Of a stretch of 64,000 nt of DNA, positions 16,905 through 25,848 are shown piece by piece (positions within the stretch are counted from its first letter, which is position 1; each line of letters opens with the position of its first letter). The stretch is from Streptomyces sp. NBC_00271 (lineage in GTDB: Bacteria > Actinomycetota > Actinomycetes > Streptomycetales > Streptomycetaceae). The DNA lies in contig NZ_CP108070.1 in the NCBI RefSeq assembly GCF_036178845.1, positions 4,526,001 through 4,590,000 on the forward strand, read 5' to 3'. Position numbers and translations under genes: made by a program. The notes beneath the pieces are model-generated. The model searched no databases, was not told where the DNA came from, and saw nothing but the letters and a program-made list of their open reading frames with translations.

Positions 16905-17786
16905 CTACGGCAGGGACGGGTTGGCCGGCGAGTACTCCGGCGGCGACCAGCGGATCGGGCTGGCGGCAGGTGTCTGTACGACCTCGGTGACGGTGAAGCC
17001 GACCGTGCGCTCCCCGTCGGCCGCGTACTCCGTGCGCGCCGTGCCCGTCAGTTGCAGCACCGTCCCCGCCGCCCAGTCCAGGAAAAGCAGCCCCGCCCGC
17101 GGGTCCGTCTCCAGGTTGCCGAGGGTCAGGAACATGGAGTTGCCGGGGTAGTCGCGCCAATGCAGCTCGTGCGGCGAGGTGACGTGGACGAAACCGGGGT
17201 TGCCGCCCCGGTGGCTGGCGTCGGCGCCGTGCGCGTGGACGGTGGCCAGGAAGAAGGTGTCGGCGGACTCGACGAACCGCCGCTGCCCGGGGGAGAGTGC
17301 GGCGGACCGGCGGGGGGCGCCGGGCGGACGCTCGGCCTTCTCGTACGACTCCCTCTTCTGCAGGTATTTCGGGCAGTTGGAGAAGACCTGGTCGGCCTCG
17401 ACGGCGAAGCCGCGGGGGGTCGGGCGGGCCCGGCCGTTGAGGCGCATACGGCGGCGGGTGCGCGGGTCGAGCGCGATCGTGCCGACGGAGGTGCCCGGGG
17501 TGGCGAGCGCCCGCGCCAGGGGGTCGTTCTCGCGCAGACCGCCGCCCGTGACCGAGATCTGCCGGACACCCGTCGCCCGTACGAACCCGGGCTCGCCGGT
17601 GAGCAGCGAGGCCCACACCGCTCCGCCCACCGGGTCGGCCGCGCCCAGCACCAGCATCGGCTGGAGTTCGAGGAAGGCGGCGGCCACGGGTCGGATGTCC
17701 TGTCCGACGGACCGCCCCACATGGTCGGCGAGCTCGCGCACACCCACCCGCTCCTGTACGGCCCGTGAGCCGAAGTGGTACGTCAT
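16905..17786 (-). CDS. Pyridoxamine 5'-phosphate oxidase-family flavin-binding protein
   Basis: This 293-residue protein shows a split-barrel flavin-nucleotide-binding fold. The family features are GQRRFVESADTFFLATVH, then NPGFVHVTSPHELHWRDYPGN in two parts and FLTLGNLETDPRAGLLFLDW, which resemble the PNPOx-like putative FMN-binding domain found with an extra N-terminal region. The start MTYHFGSRAVQERVG is the family's usual N-terminus. The cysteine in FSNCPKYLQ is also conserved in the family as I recall. It could be a flavin reductase or a nitroreductase-like enzyme; no substrate can be named. Confidence 0.8.
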   Translation of the reverse strand: MTYHFGSRAVQERVGVRELADHVGRSVGQDIRPVAAAFLELQPMLVLGAADPVGGAVWASLLTGEPGFVRATGVRQISVTGGGLRENDPLARALATPGTSVGTIALDPRTRRRMRLNGRARPTPRGFAVEADQVFSNCPKYLQKRESYEKAERPPGAPRRSAALSPGQRRFVESADTFFLATVHAHGADASHRGGNPGFVHVTSPHELHWRDYPGNSMFLTLGNLETDPRAGLLFLDWAAGTVLQLTGTARTEYAADGERTVGFTVTEVVQTPAASPIRWSPPEYSPANPSLP

Positions 17787-17810
17787 GACACGCCCCGCTC
17801 TCCACAGCTC

Positions 17811-18263
17811 CTAGAAGAAACCGCAGGTGGGGGCGGTGGCGGACGGCACCGGGGCCCCCTCCGCCCCGCTCGGCGCGTAGATCTCGAGGCGGGTGCCGTC
17901 GGGGTCGTGGAAGAAGATGCCGCCGGACGCCGAGCCCTCACGGTGGGCGACCACGCCCTCGTACGCGAAGTCGACGCCGTAGTCCCGCAGGGCCGCCTCA
18001 TACTCCCTGACCCGGTCGACCGAGTCCACTTCGAGGGCGAGGTGGTGCAGGCCGGCGCGGGCCTTGTCGTACGACCCCTGCGCCTGCTGCCAGAGGGTGA
18101 GCACCGGGCGGCCGTCTCCGGCGAGGGAGCCGAGGAACGCGTACCGCCGCTCCTCCTCCTTGCCCTCGGCGATCACTCCGAAGCCGAGGACGTCGCGGTA
18201 GAAGGCGAGCGAGCGGTCGAGGTCGGTGACGTTCAGGCCGATGTGGCCGGTGCGCAAGGTCAT
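17811..18263 (-). CDS. VOC family (glyoxalase-like) protein
   Basis: The 150-residue product has the paired beta-alpha-beta-beta-beta modules of the vicinal oxygen chelate fold. Metal-ligand candidates are His in TGHIGLNVTDLDRSLAFYRD, His in AGLHHLALEVDS and Glu in GIFFHDPDGTRLEIYAP, spaced as in glyoxalase/dioxygenase relatives. The ATG at 18263 (MTLRTGHIG) was chosen; an upstream extension of 17 residues begins without homology-like sequence and runs into the operator region. It is divergent from the CGNR regulator gene and shares its promoter region, which suggests control by that protein. Substrate unknown. Confidence 0.85.
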   Translation of the reverse strand: MTLRTGHIGLNVTDLDRSLAFYRDVLGFGVIAEGKEEERRYAFLGSLAGDGRPVLTLWQQAQGSYDKARAGLHHLALEVDSVDRVREYEAALRDYGVDFAYEGVVAHREGSASGGIFFHDPDGTRLEIYAPSGAEGAPVPSATAPTCGFF

Positions 18264-18300
18264 GACGGTCCCGTCTGTCGTTGGCCGCCCCACGGAAGGG

Positions 18301-18371
18301 CTAACCCTCATCATCGAGGTTAAAGGTTAGAGTGGGGAGCGTCAACCAGTGACTTACTCTTGAGCGGTTAG
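18301..18371. promoter_or_regulatory. Cluster of GGTTAR operator-like hexamers between VOC and CGNR genes
   Basis: CTAACC at 18301-18306, GGTTAA at 18318-18323, GGTTAG at 18325-18330 and GGTTAG at 18366-18371 occur in the 127-base divergent spacer. Two of them form an inverted pair. This looks like a binding region for a regulator of both genes, possibly the CGNR protein itself. Confidence 0.5.
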
Positions 18372-18390
18372 CGCTGAAGGGAGCCCCCCC

Positions 18391-18927
18391 ATGTCCACCA
18401 CCGCCGATCCCCGCCCACTCACCGGGGAGCCGGTCTCGCTCGACCTGCTCAACACCCGCTGGAACCGCGAGGGAGTGACGCAGGACCTGCTCACGGACAC
18501 CGAGGGCCTGGCGGTGTGGCTGGCGGCGAACGGGCTGGACTTCCCGGCCGACGACGCCGTGCTGCTGCATGCATGGGAAGCCCGTGACGCCCTGCGCTCG
18601 GCCGTCGACGGCACCCTGGAGGAAGCCGCCGCCCGGATCGACGCCGTCCTCGCGCACGGCCGTGTCCGCCTGACGCTGACCGGCCAGGGACCCGGCGAGG
18701 AGGCGGAGTTCGGCGACCCGTCCTGGGGGCCCGCCTGGCTCGCCGCCCGCGACTACCTCGGACTGCTCACCACCGCCCCCGACCGCATCCGCCACTGCGC
18801 CCACGACACCTGCATCCTGCATTTCTTCGACACCTCGCGGAACGGCACCCGCCGCTGGTGCTCGATGGCGACCTGCGGTAACCGCGCGAAGGCGTCCCGC
18901 CACTACGCGCGCACGCGGGATGCCTGA
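18391..18927 (+). CDS. CGNR zinc-finger protein (ABATE domain), putative regulator
   Basis: The 178-residue protein has an N-terminal ABATE-type domain (PVSLDLLNTRWNREG) and a C-terminal CGNR zinc finger. The finger is visible as CAHDTCILHFFDTSRNGTRR followed by WCSMATCGNRAKASRHYAR, with four cysteines to hold zinc and a basic tail for DNA binding. Such proteins are thought to act as stress-linked transcription factors. The gene faces away from the VOC gene across a spacer rich in GGTTAR motifs. The start ATG at 18391 follows GGGAGCC. Confidence 0.87.
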   Translation: MSTTADPRPLTGEPVSLDLLNTRWNREGVTQDLLTDTEGLAVWLAANGLDFPADDAVLLHAWEARDALRSAVDGTLEEAAARIDAVLAHGRVRLTLTGQGPGEEAEFGDPSWGPAWLAARDYLGLLTTAPDRIRHCAHDTCILHFFDTSRNGTRRWCSMATCGNRAKASRHYARTRDA

Positions 18928-19181
18928 GCGGGCGACGGGCGGGCGGCGAGCAGTCACCGATTGGTTGACCATGTCCCGTCATACCGTGTTTTGACCGGCG
19001 TGGCGTATGGCGGAAGTACGCCATGGCTCCATCCCGCCACGGTCAACTCTCCCCAAACAACTGCCCCTTAGGTAAAGCTGAGCGGTCATCCGGGTCCACA
19101 TACCGGACTGATGTGATCGTGTCCCGGGGAACGTCGGGACCGGTCACTCCACGCTCGTTCCTTTACCTACAAGGGATGCTG

Positions 19182-22100
19182 ATGACCGATCCTCAGCGCG
19201 CACCGATATCGGGCGCGAGACGCGTGGCCCGCATCGCCGTGGCCGCAGGCCTGGTGGCCGCGCTCTCCGCGGCCGGGCCGATACCCATGGCCTTCTCCGC
19301 GGACCACGCACCCGCCACGCCCGATCCGGGCACCAAGTCCGCGAGCGCCAAGCTCGGTTCGGACGACGCGGACCTCCTCGCCGACGCCAAGGCCGACGGC
19401 GCCAAGAACGTCACGATGATGATCGCCACCGCTCCCGGGCAGACCGAACAGGTCGCCAAGGAGATGGACGCGGTCAAGGGCGGCTCCGTCGGCCAGACGT
19501 ACGACAAGGTCGGCTACGTCCGGGCCACGGTCCCGACCGCCAAGGCCGACGCGGCCATCGCCGCCGCCACCAAGCTGACCTCGGTGCACGGCATCGACCT
19601 GCGCCAGGACATCGCGCTCGACGACCCGACGCCGAGCGCCGACACGGCCAAGGGCGCCTCTTCGAAGGCCACGAAGACCTACGCCGCGCCCGACAAGAAC
19701 ACCCCCGCCGAGAACCCGTACAACCCGTCCTTCGAGACGGGCGCCGTCGACTTCGTGAAGAAGAACCCGAAGGCGGACGGCCGGGGCGTCACCATCGGCA
19801 TCCTCGACTCCGGTGTGGACCTGAGCCACCCGGCGCTGCAGAAGACCACCACCGGCGAGCGCAAGATCGTCGACTGGGTCACCTCGACCGACCCGATCCT
19901 CGACAACGACCTGAGCTGGCGGCCCATGGTCAGCGCGGTCTCCGGGCCCACCTTCACCTACGGCGGCCAGAGCTGGACGTCCCCGGCGGGCTCGTACGAG
20001 ATCAGCACGTTCCGGGAGTCCGCGACCGCGGGCGGCGACGCCGCGGGCGACGTGAACCGTGACGGCGACACCACCGACGCGTGGGGCGTCCTGTACGACC
20101 CGGCGGCCGGCACCGTCACCGTCGACGTGAACAACAACCACGACTTCAGCGACGACACCGCCATGAAGCCGTACAAGGACGGCTACCAGATCGGTCACTT
20201 CGGGACCGACAACCCGGCCACCGACGTCGTCGAGAGCCAGCCGTTCGTCGTGCAGATCCGCAAGGACGTGCCGATGGACCCCTACGGGGGCGACTGGGTC
20301 GGCAAGAAAGCCGACTTCGTCAACATCGGTCTGATCGCGAGCGAACACGGCACGCACGTCGCCGGCATCACCTCCGCGAACGGCCTGTTCGGCGGCAAGA
20401 TGAACGGCGCCGCCCCCGGCGCGAAGATCGTCTCGTCGCGCGCCTGCGTGTTCGGCCCGAGCTGCACCAACGTCGCGCTCACCGAGGGCATGATCGACCT
20501 CGTCGTCAACCACGGCGTCGACATCGTGAACATGTCCATCGGCGGCCTGCCCGCGCTGAACGACGGCAACAACGCGCGCTCCGAGCTCTACACGCGTCTC
20601 ATCGACACCTACGGCGTCCAGCTGGTGATCTCCGCGGGCAACTCCGGCCCCGGCGCCAACACCATCGGCGACCCCGGCCTGGCCGACAAGGTCATCTCGG
20701 TCGGCGCGTCCATCTCCAAGGACACCTGGGCCGCCAACTACGGCTCCGTCGTGGAGAAGAAGTACGCGATGATGCCGTTCTCCTCGCGCGGTCCGCGTGA
20801 GGACGGCGGCTTCACGCCGACGCTGACCGCGCCCGGCGCCGCGATCAACACCACGCAGACCTGGCTGCCGGGCTCCCCGGTCGCCCAGGCCGGCTACTCC
20901 CTGCCGGCCGGCTACTCGATGCTCCAGGGCACCTCGATGGCCTCCCCGCAGGCCGCCGGCGCGTCCGCGCTGCTGCTGAGCGCCGCCAAGCAGAAGGGCA
21001 TCGCCCTGACGCCCGCCAAGCTGCGCACGGCCCTCACCTCGACCGCCGACCACATCAAGGGTGTGCAGGCGTACGAGGAGGGCGCGGGCCTCATCAACAT
21101 CGTGGACGCGTGGAAGTCGATCAAGGACGACGCGACCGCCCACGACTACACCGTCAAGGCCCCCGTCGACACCGCGATCGACTACGCCCTGAAGACGCCG
21201 GGCTTCGGCACCGGCCTCTACGACCGCGAGGGCGGCCTCAAGGTCGGCGTGAAGAAGTCGTACGACATCACCATCACGCGTACGTCCGGCCCGGACAAGG
21301 CGATCCGCCACGAGCTGCACTTCGAGAACAACGCCGGTGACACCTTCCGGATCGTCGGCTCCGACGAGGTCAAGCTCGAACTGAACAAGCCGGTCACCGT
21401 CAAGGTCGCCGCGAAGGCCTCCTCGGCCGGCATCAAGAGCGCGATCCTCGATGTCGACGACCCGCGCACCGAGGGCCTCGACAAGCAGATCCTGACGACG
21501 GTCGTGGTCTCCACGCCGCTCAAGTACAGCTACTCCGCGTCGAGTTCGGTGCAGCGCAACAGCACGCGGTCGTACTTCCTGACCGTGCCCGAGGGCGCAA
21601 AGGCGCTGGAGGTCGCGATCGGCGGGCTGAAGGACCTGAGCCAGACCCGGTTCATCTCCATCCACCCCTACGGTGTCCCGGTCGAGGACACCGGCACGCC
21701 GTACTGCTACAGCAACTACCCGAACACCAACGGCTGCAAGCCCGACGTGCGTGCGTACGCGGACCCGCAGCCCGGTGTCTGGGAGGTCGAGGTCGAGGCG
21801 CGCCGTACCTCGCCGCTGCTCGACAACCCGTACAAGCTGGAGGCCACCGTGCTCGGCGCGGCCTTCGACCCGGCCGTGGTGACGGTCCCCGAGGCCAAGG
21901 TCGGCACGCCGGTCACCGCCTCCTGGAAGGTGACGAACGGTTTCGCGGCGCTCGACGGCACCCTGAAGGGCGGCCCGCTCGGCTCCTCGAAGACGGCCCG
22001 GCCGACCATCGCGGGCGGCGCCACCCAGACCAGCACGGTCGAGGTGCCGGCCGGCGCCGCGTCGCTCGACGTCGCCATCGGCAACGTCTCGGACACGGCC

Positions 22101-22484
22101 GCCGACCTGGACCTGACGGTGTACGACTCCGCGGGCAAGCAGGTCGCGCAGTCCGCGGACGGCGACTCGGAGGAGGCGGTCTCCATCCCCAACCCCGCCG
22201 CCGGTACGTACACCATCGAGGTCGTGGGCTACTCGGTCCCGTCGGGCTCGACCGCGTACGACTACCGTGACGTGTTCTTCTCCTCCGCGCTCGGCTCGGT
22301 CAAGGTCGACGAGTCGACGCCGGTGAAGCTCGCCACGGGCGGTACGGCGACGGTGTCCGGCGAGGTCACCGCAGCCGCGCCGGCCCCCGAGGGACGCGAG
22401 TTCTTCGGCCGGGTCCAGCTGGTGAACGCCCGCGGCACGGCCGCCGGCCTCGGCAGCGTGAAGATCGAGAAGGTCACGCCGTAA
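19182..22484 (+). CDS. Secreted S8 subtilisin-family serine protease, about 1100 residues
   Basis: A Sec signal peptide (basic RRVARIAVAAGLVAALSAAG, cleavage after AFSA) is followed by an I9-like propeptide and a subtilase domain. The catalytic residues are Asp209 in GILDSGVD, His389 in HGTHVAG and Ser585 in GTSMASP. About 180 residues separate Asp and His, far more than in subtilisin, and hold an insertion with Ca-binding-like DVNRDGDTTD and DVNNNHDFSDD. The C-terminal 400 residues are beta-rich, including a PPC-like domain. ATG at 19182 was chosen because AAGGG lies 6 bases upstream; ATG at 19176 is also possible. It should be an extracellular protease; substrate unknown. Confidence 0.9.
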   Translation: MTDPQRAPISGARRVARIAVAAGLVAALSAAGPIPMAFSADHAPATPDPGTKSASAKLGSDDADLLADAKADGAKNVTMMIATAPGQTEQVAKEMDAVKGGSVGQTYDKVGYVRATVPTAKADAAIAAATKLTSVHGIDLRQDIALDDPTPSADTAKGASSKATKTYAAPDKNTPAENPYNPSFETGAVDFVKKNPKADGRGVTIGILDSGVDLSHPALQKTTTGERKIVDWVTSTDPILDNDLSWRPMVSAVSGPTFTYGGQSWTSPAGSYEISTFRESATAGGDAAGDVNRDGDTTDAWGVLYDPAAGTVTVDVNNNHDFSDDTAMKPYKDGYQIGHFGTDNPATDVVESQPFVVQIRKDVPMDPYGGDWVGKKADFVNIGLIASEHGTHVAGITSANGLFGGKMNGAAPGAKIVSSRACVFGPSCTNVALTEGMIDLVVNHGVDIVNMSIGGLPALNDGNNARSELYTRLIDTYGVQLVISAGNSGPGANTIGDPGLADKVISVGASISKDTWAANYGSVVEKKYAMMPFSSRGPREDGGFTPTLTAPGAAINTTQTWLPGSPVAQAGYSLPAGYSMLQGTSMASPQAAGASALLLSAAKQKGIALTPAKLRTALTSTADHIKGVQAYEEGAGLINIVDAWKSIKDDATAHDYTVKAPVDTAIDYALKTPGFGTGLYDREGGLKVGVKKSYDITITRTSGPDKAIRHELHFENNAGDTFRIVGSDEVKLELNKPVTVKVAAKASSAGIKSAILDVDDPRTEGLDKQILTTVVVSTPLKYSYSASSSVQRNSTRSYFLTVPEGAKALEVAIGGLKDLSQTRFISIHPYGVPVEDTGTPYCYSNYPNTNGCKPDVRAYADPQPGVWEVEVEARRTSPLLDNPYKLEATVLGAAFDPAVVTVPEAKVGTPVTASWKVTNGFAALDGTLKGGPLGSSKTARPTIAGGATQTSTVEVPAGAASLDVAIGNVSDTAADLDLTVYDSAGKQVAQSADGDSEEAVSIPNPAAGTYTIEVVGYSVPSGSTAYDYRDVFFSSALGSVKVDESTPVKLATGGTATVSGEVTAAAPAPEGREFFGRVQLVNARGTAAGLGSVKIEKVTP

Positions 22485-22503
22485 CAACCGGCTGACCTAC
22501 GAG

Positions 22504-22538
22504 GGGCGGGCGTCCGGAAACGGGCGCCCGCCCTTCTT
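22504..22538 (+). terminator. Hairpin after the subtilase gene
   Basis: A 9-bp GC stem (22504-22512 with 22525-22533) with a 12-base loop is followed by TTCTT. Confidence 0.7.
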
Positions 22539-22541
22539 CAT

Positions 22542-22579
22542 GGGCACGTGCCTTTTTCACGGGCACGTGCCTTCTTCAC
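22542..22579. repeat. Tandem 19-bp unit with palindrome GGCACGTGCC
   Basis: Two adjacent 19-base copies (22542-22560 and 22561-22579) each hold the perfect palindrome GGCACGTGCC followed by TTTTTC or TTCTTC. They sit between two convergent genes and overlap the last codons of the anti-sigma gene, and may act as extra termination signals. Confidence 0.65.
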
Positions 22580-23322
22580 TGACACGTCAGGGTGCGGGAC
22601 GCGGGCAGCGCCTTCACGATCCACGCCCGTTCGTCGGCGATGGCCTTCTCCCCCGTGGTCCAGCCGGTCGGTGTCGCCGGATCGTGCTGGAGGGCGACAA
22701 GTACTCGCTCGCCCTCGCGTGGCCGGGAAGCCACCTCCTCGTCCAGGACGAGGACGACCTCGGCCTTCCCCTTCTCCGGCTTGTAGTAGCGGTCCACGTG
22801 GAGGGTGATCCGGTTCTCCGTGGTGCCGGGGAGCGGCTCGACGTGGGCGACCGTGCCCTCCGCGACGAGCCGGGCGCAGGCCAGATAGCCGGGGGCGCTG
22901 AGCGAGGCACTGCCGCCCGCGGTCCCGCTGTCGGCCGCCTTGGCCCCGCTGCTGTCCGACGTGCTCATCGCGCCTCCCCCGTTGTGCGCGAGGATCCAGC
23001 CCATGCCGACGACCATCGCGGCCACGGTGGCCACGACGAGGGTGCCCACGACGAGGGCTAGGGGACGGCGCCCGCGGCTTCTGGGGGCGCCTTCGGGGCG
23101 GCGGGTGCGCTTTCTGGGGGCTCGTACCGGGGCCGGCCTCGCTTCCTCCGCACGGTCCGCCAGCGCGTCCCCGATGACCGCCAACTGCTCCCGCAGCAGC
23201 GCCACATCGGCCACCGCCGACCGGTGCTCGGCCATGAACTCGGGGTCGTCGCCGGCCCCTTCGGGCAGAGCCTCGTCAGTGATCGCGGCCAACAGCGCGT
23301 CCACTCCCTCATACTCGGCCAC
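22576..23322 (-). CDS. Membrane protein next to ECF sigma factor, putative anti-sigma factor
   Basis: The 248-residue protein has a charged cytoplasmic N-terminal region of about 85 residues, one transmembrane segment (LALVVGTLVVATVAAMVVG near 87-105) and an external C-terminal domain of about 140 residues ending in a cysteine. That topology, and the position directly after a sigma factor gene, fit an anti-sigma factor that holds the sigma at the membrane. No HxxxCxxC zinc motif is visible, so it would be a non-ZAS type. The GTG at 23322 lies one base past the sigma stop, implying translational coupling. The longer frame to 23754 is an overlap with the sigma gene and was rejected. Confidence 0.75.
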   Translation of the reverse strand: MAEYEGVDALLAAITDEALPEGAGDDPEFMAEHRSAVADVALLREQLAVIGDALADRAEEARPAPVRAPRKRTRRPEGAPRSRGRRPLALVVGTLVVATVAAMVVGMGWILAHNGGGAMSTSDSSGAKAADSGTAGGSASLSAPGYLACARLVAEGTVAHVEPLPGTTENRITLHVDRYYKPEKGKAEVVLVLDEEVASRPREGERVLVALQHDPATPTGWTTGEKAIADERAWIVKALPASRTLTCQ

Positions 23323-23323
23323 G

Positions 23324-23845
23324 TCACACCACCTCGTCCTCGTGCAGGCGGGCGCGCAGGGCGCGGACCGCCGAGTGCAGCCTGCTCTTGACCGTGCCCT
23401 CCGGGATACCGAGCTCCTCGGCGATCCCGCGCACGGACAGATCGGCGTAGAAGCGCAGGACGAGGACCTGGCGCTGGGCGTCGGGCAGCTCGTCCAGACC
23501 CTGCGCCACGGCGAGCGAGAGCACGCTGGAGTCCTCGTCACGGGCGTCCGCGGGCTGCCGCAGCGAGGCCAGCCGCTCGCCGAGCCGCTCCTGGCGCCGC
23601 TTGGCCCGATGCCAGTCCATCGCCAGGTTCGAGGCGACGACCGCCGCCCACGCGGACACGTCACGCGGCGCCTCGTCCCCCTTCGCCGTGCGTTCCAGCA
23701 ACCGCAGGCGGACCTGCTGCACCCCGTCCGGCAGGTCCGCCTGCGGTACGCCACCGAGCGCGAGCACCGCCCGCACCCGGCGTTCCTGGGCCGCGTCCAG
23801 GGGATCGTCCGCCCCCTGGACCCGGCGTGGCTTTCTGCGCAGCAC
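23324..23845 (-). CDS. RNA polymerase ECF-type sigma factor
   Basis: The 173-residue product has the two-domain layout of ECF sigma factors. Region 2 includes DLPDGVQQVRLRLLE and AWAAVVASNLAMDWHRAKRR. Region 4 has the helix-turn-helix LPDAQRQVLVLRFYADLSVR followed by GIAEELGIPEGTVKSRLHSA. GTG at 23845 was chosen because a GGGAGGGG ribosome site precedes it; the ATG-started longer frames are unsupported. It is followed one base later by the putative anti-sigma gene, so the two are probably made in step. The gene diverges from asd. Its regulon and signal are unknown. Confidence 0.85.
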   Translation of the reverse strand: MLRRKPRRVQGADDPLDAAQERRVRAVLALGGVPQADLPDGVQQVRLRLLERTAKGDEAPRDVSAWAAVVASNLAMDWHRAKRRQERLGERLASLRQPADARDEDSSVLSLAVAQGLDELPDAQRQVLVLRFYADLSVRGIAEELGIPEGTVKSRLHSAVRALRARLHEDEVV

Positions 23846-23947
23846 TCCGCCCCTCCCCTCCCGCGTTTCCTCTACGACGCCGGTGCGGGCCAAAACGTTC
23901 GGCCGCACGCGAAGGAGTCGTACGTCACACCGGGCCGGGGCCGGTGA

Positions 23948-25156
<1,209 letters not shown>

Positions 25157-25193
25157 CGGAGCTCAAGGGCTGACACCCGCACAACGCGCCCCG

Positions 25194-25221
25194 GGGGCGG
25201 TCACCGCACGGTGACCGCCCC
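25194..25221. terminator. Terminator between asd and the DUF1203 gene
   Basis: A 12-bp perfect stem with a 4-base loop (25194-25205 with 25210-25221) followed by CTTCTC lies between convergent genes. Confidence 0.85.
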
Positions 25222-25224
25222 TTC

Positions 25225-25737
25225 TCACGCCCGCCGCACCTCGTAGAGGAAGCACCCGTACTCCACGGCCCGTACGTGGACGAGCGCCACCTCCGGGTCG
25301 GCGAAGGCCTCCGCGAAGGCCTTGTCGAAGGCGCCGTCGAGGGCCTCGGGGTTCCCGACCAGACGGCCGCCCAGGATGCGGCCCTCGGCGGAGTAGCGGC
25401 GGACCGTGCGGTGAGCGCCCGGGAAGGGGTGGCCGCGCAGGTCGGGGCCCGGGCAGTCGTCGGCGTGGATGAAGACCGGGCCCTGTTCGTCGTACGCGCC
25501 CGGGTCGACGCCCGTCCCGGCGGCCCAGCGGCGCAGCGGCGCGTAGGAGACGAGGGCGATCCGCTCCCCCGGTTCGCTGCGCCGCAGACAGCAGCGCAGC
25601 GGCGCGCCGCCCTCCTCGTCCGCGAAGGGAACCATCGGACGGTCCGCATCGTCAGCTGTGCGTAGATCCTTCAGGACCGCCGGATCGATGGGACGTGCCG
25701 TGTACGTCGTCGCGTCCATGGTCGTGTGCGTCGTCAT
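25225..25737 (-). CDS. DUF1203 domain-containing protein
   Basis: The 170-residue product fits the DUF1203 family: an N-terminal strand-rich part, then CCLRRSEPGERIALVSYAPL, then GPVFIHADDCPGPD and a C-terminal region ending EYGCFLYEVRR. The cysteine pair CC near residue 50 and the HADDC block are family features as I recall. The function of DUF1203 proteins is not established. ATG at 25737 has GGAGAC upstream; ATG at 25719 is an alternative. It is divergent from the second aminopeptidase gene with 111 bases between. Confidence 0.82.
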   Translation of the reverse strand: MTTHTTMDATTYTARPIDPAVLKDLRTADDADRPMVPFADEEGGAPLRCCLRRSEPGERIALVSYAPLRRWAAGTGVDPGAYDEQGPVFIHADDCPGPDLRGHPFPGAHRTVRRYSAEGRILGGRLVGNPEALDGAFDKAFAEAFADPEVALVHVRAVEYGCFLYEVRRA

Positions 25738-25848
25738 GTCTCCAGGCTCGCGCCCGCGCCTGCCTGGCACCGGCGGGAAACGGACATCGCATCCGTGCAG
25801 GTCCCATGGAAGGATGGCGCAACCGTCACATAACGAGGAGATGACCGC

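Noticed and set aside
19167..22487. A 1106-codon open frame on the minus strand opposite the subtilase gene
   Set aside because: It is an antisense shadow caused by GC-rich codon bias; its translation is Arg/Gly/Val-rich with no domain, while the plus strand has a full protease triad.
22540..23947. Plus-strand ORFs opposite the sigma/anti-sigma genes
   Set aside because: They are antisense to two well-supported genes and show no recognisable protein sequence.
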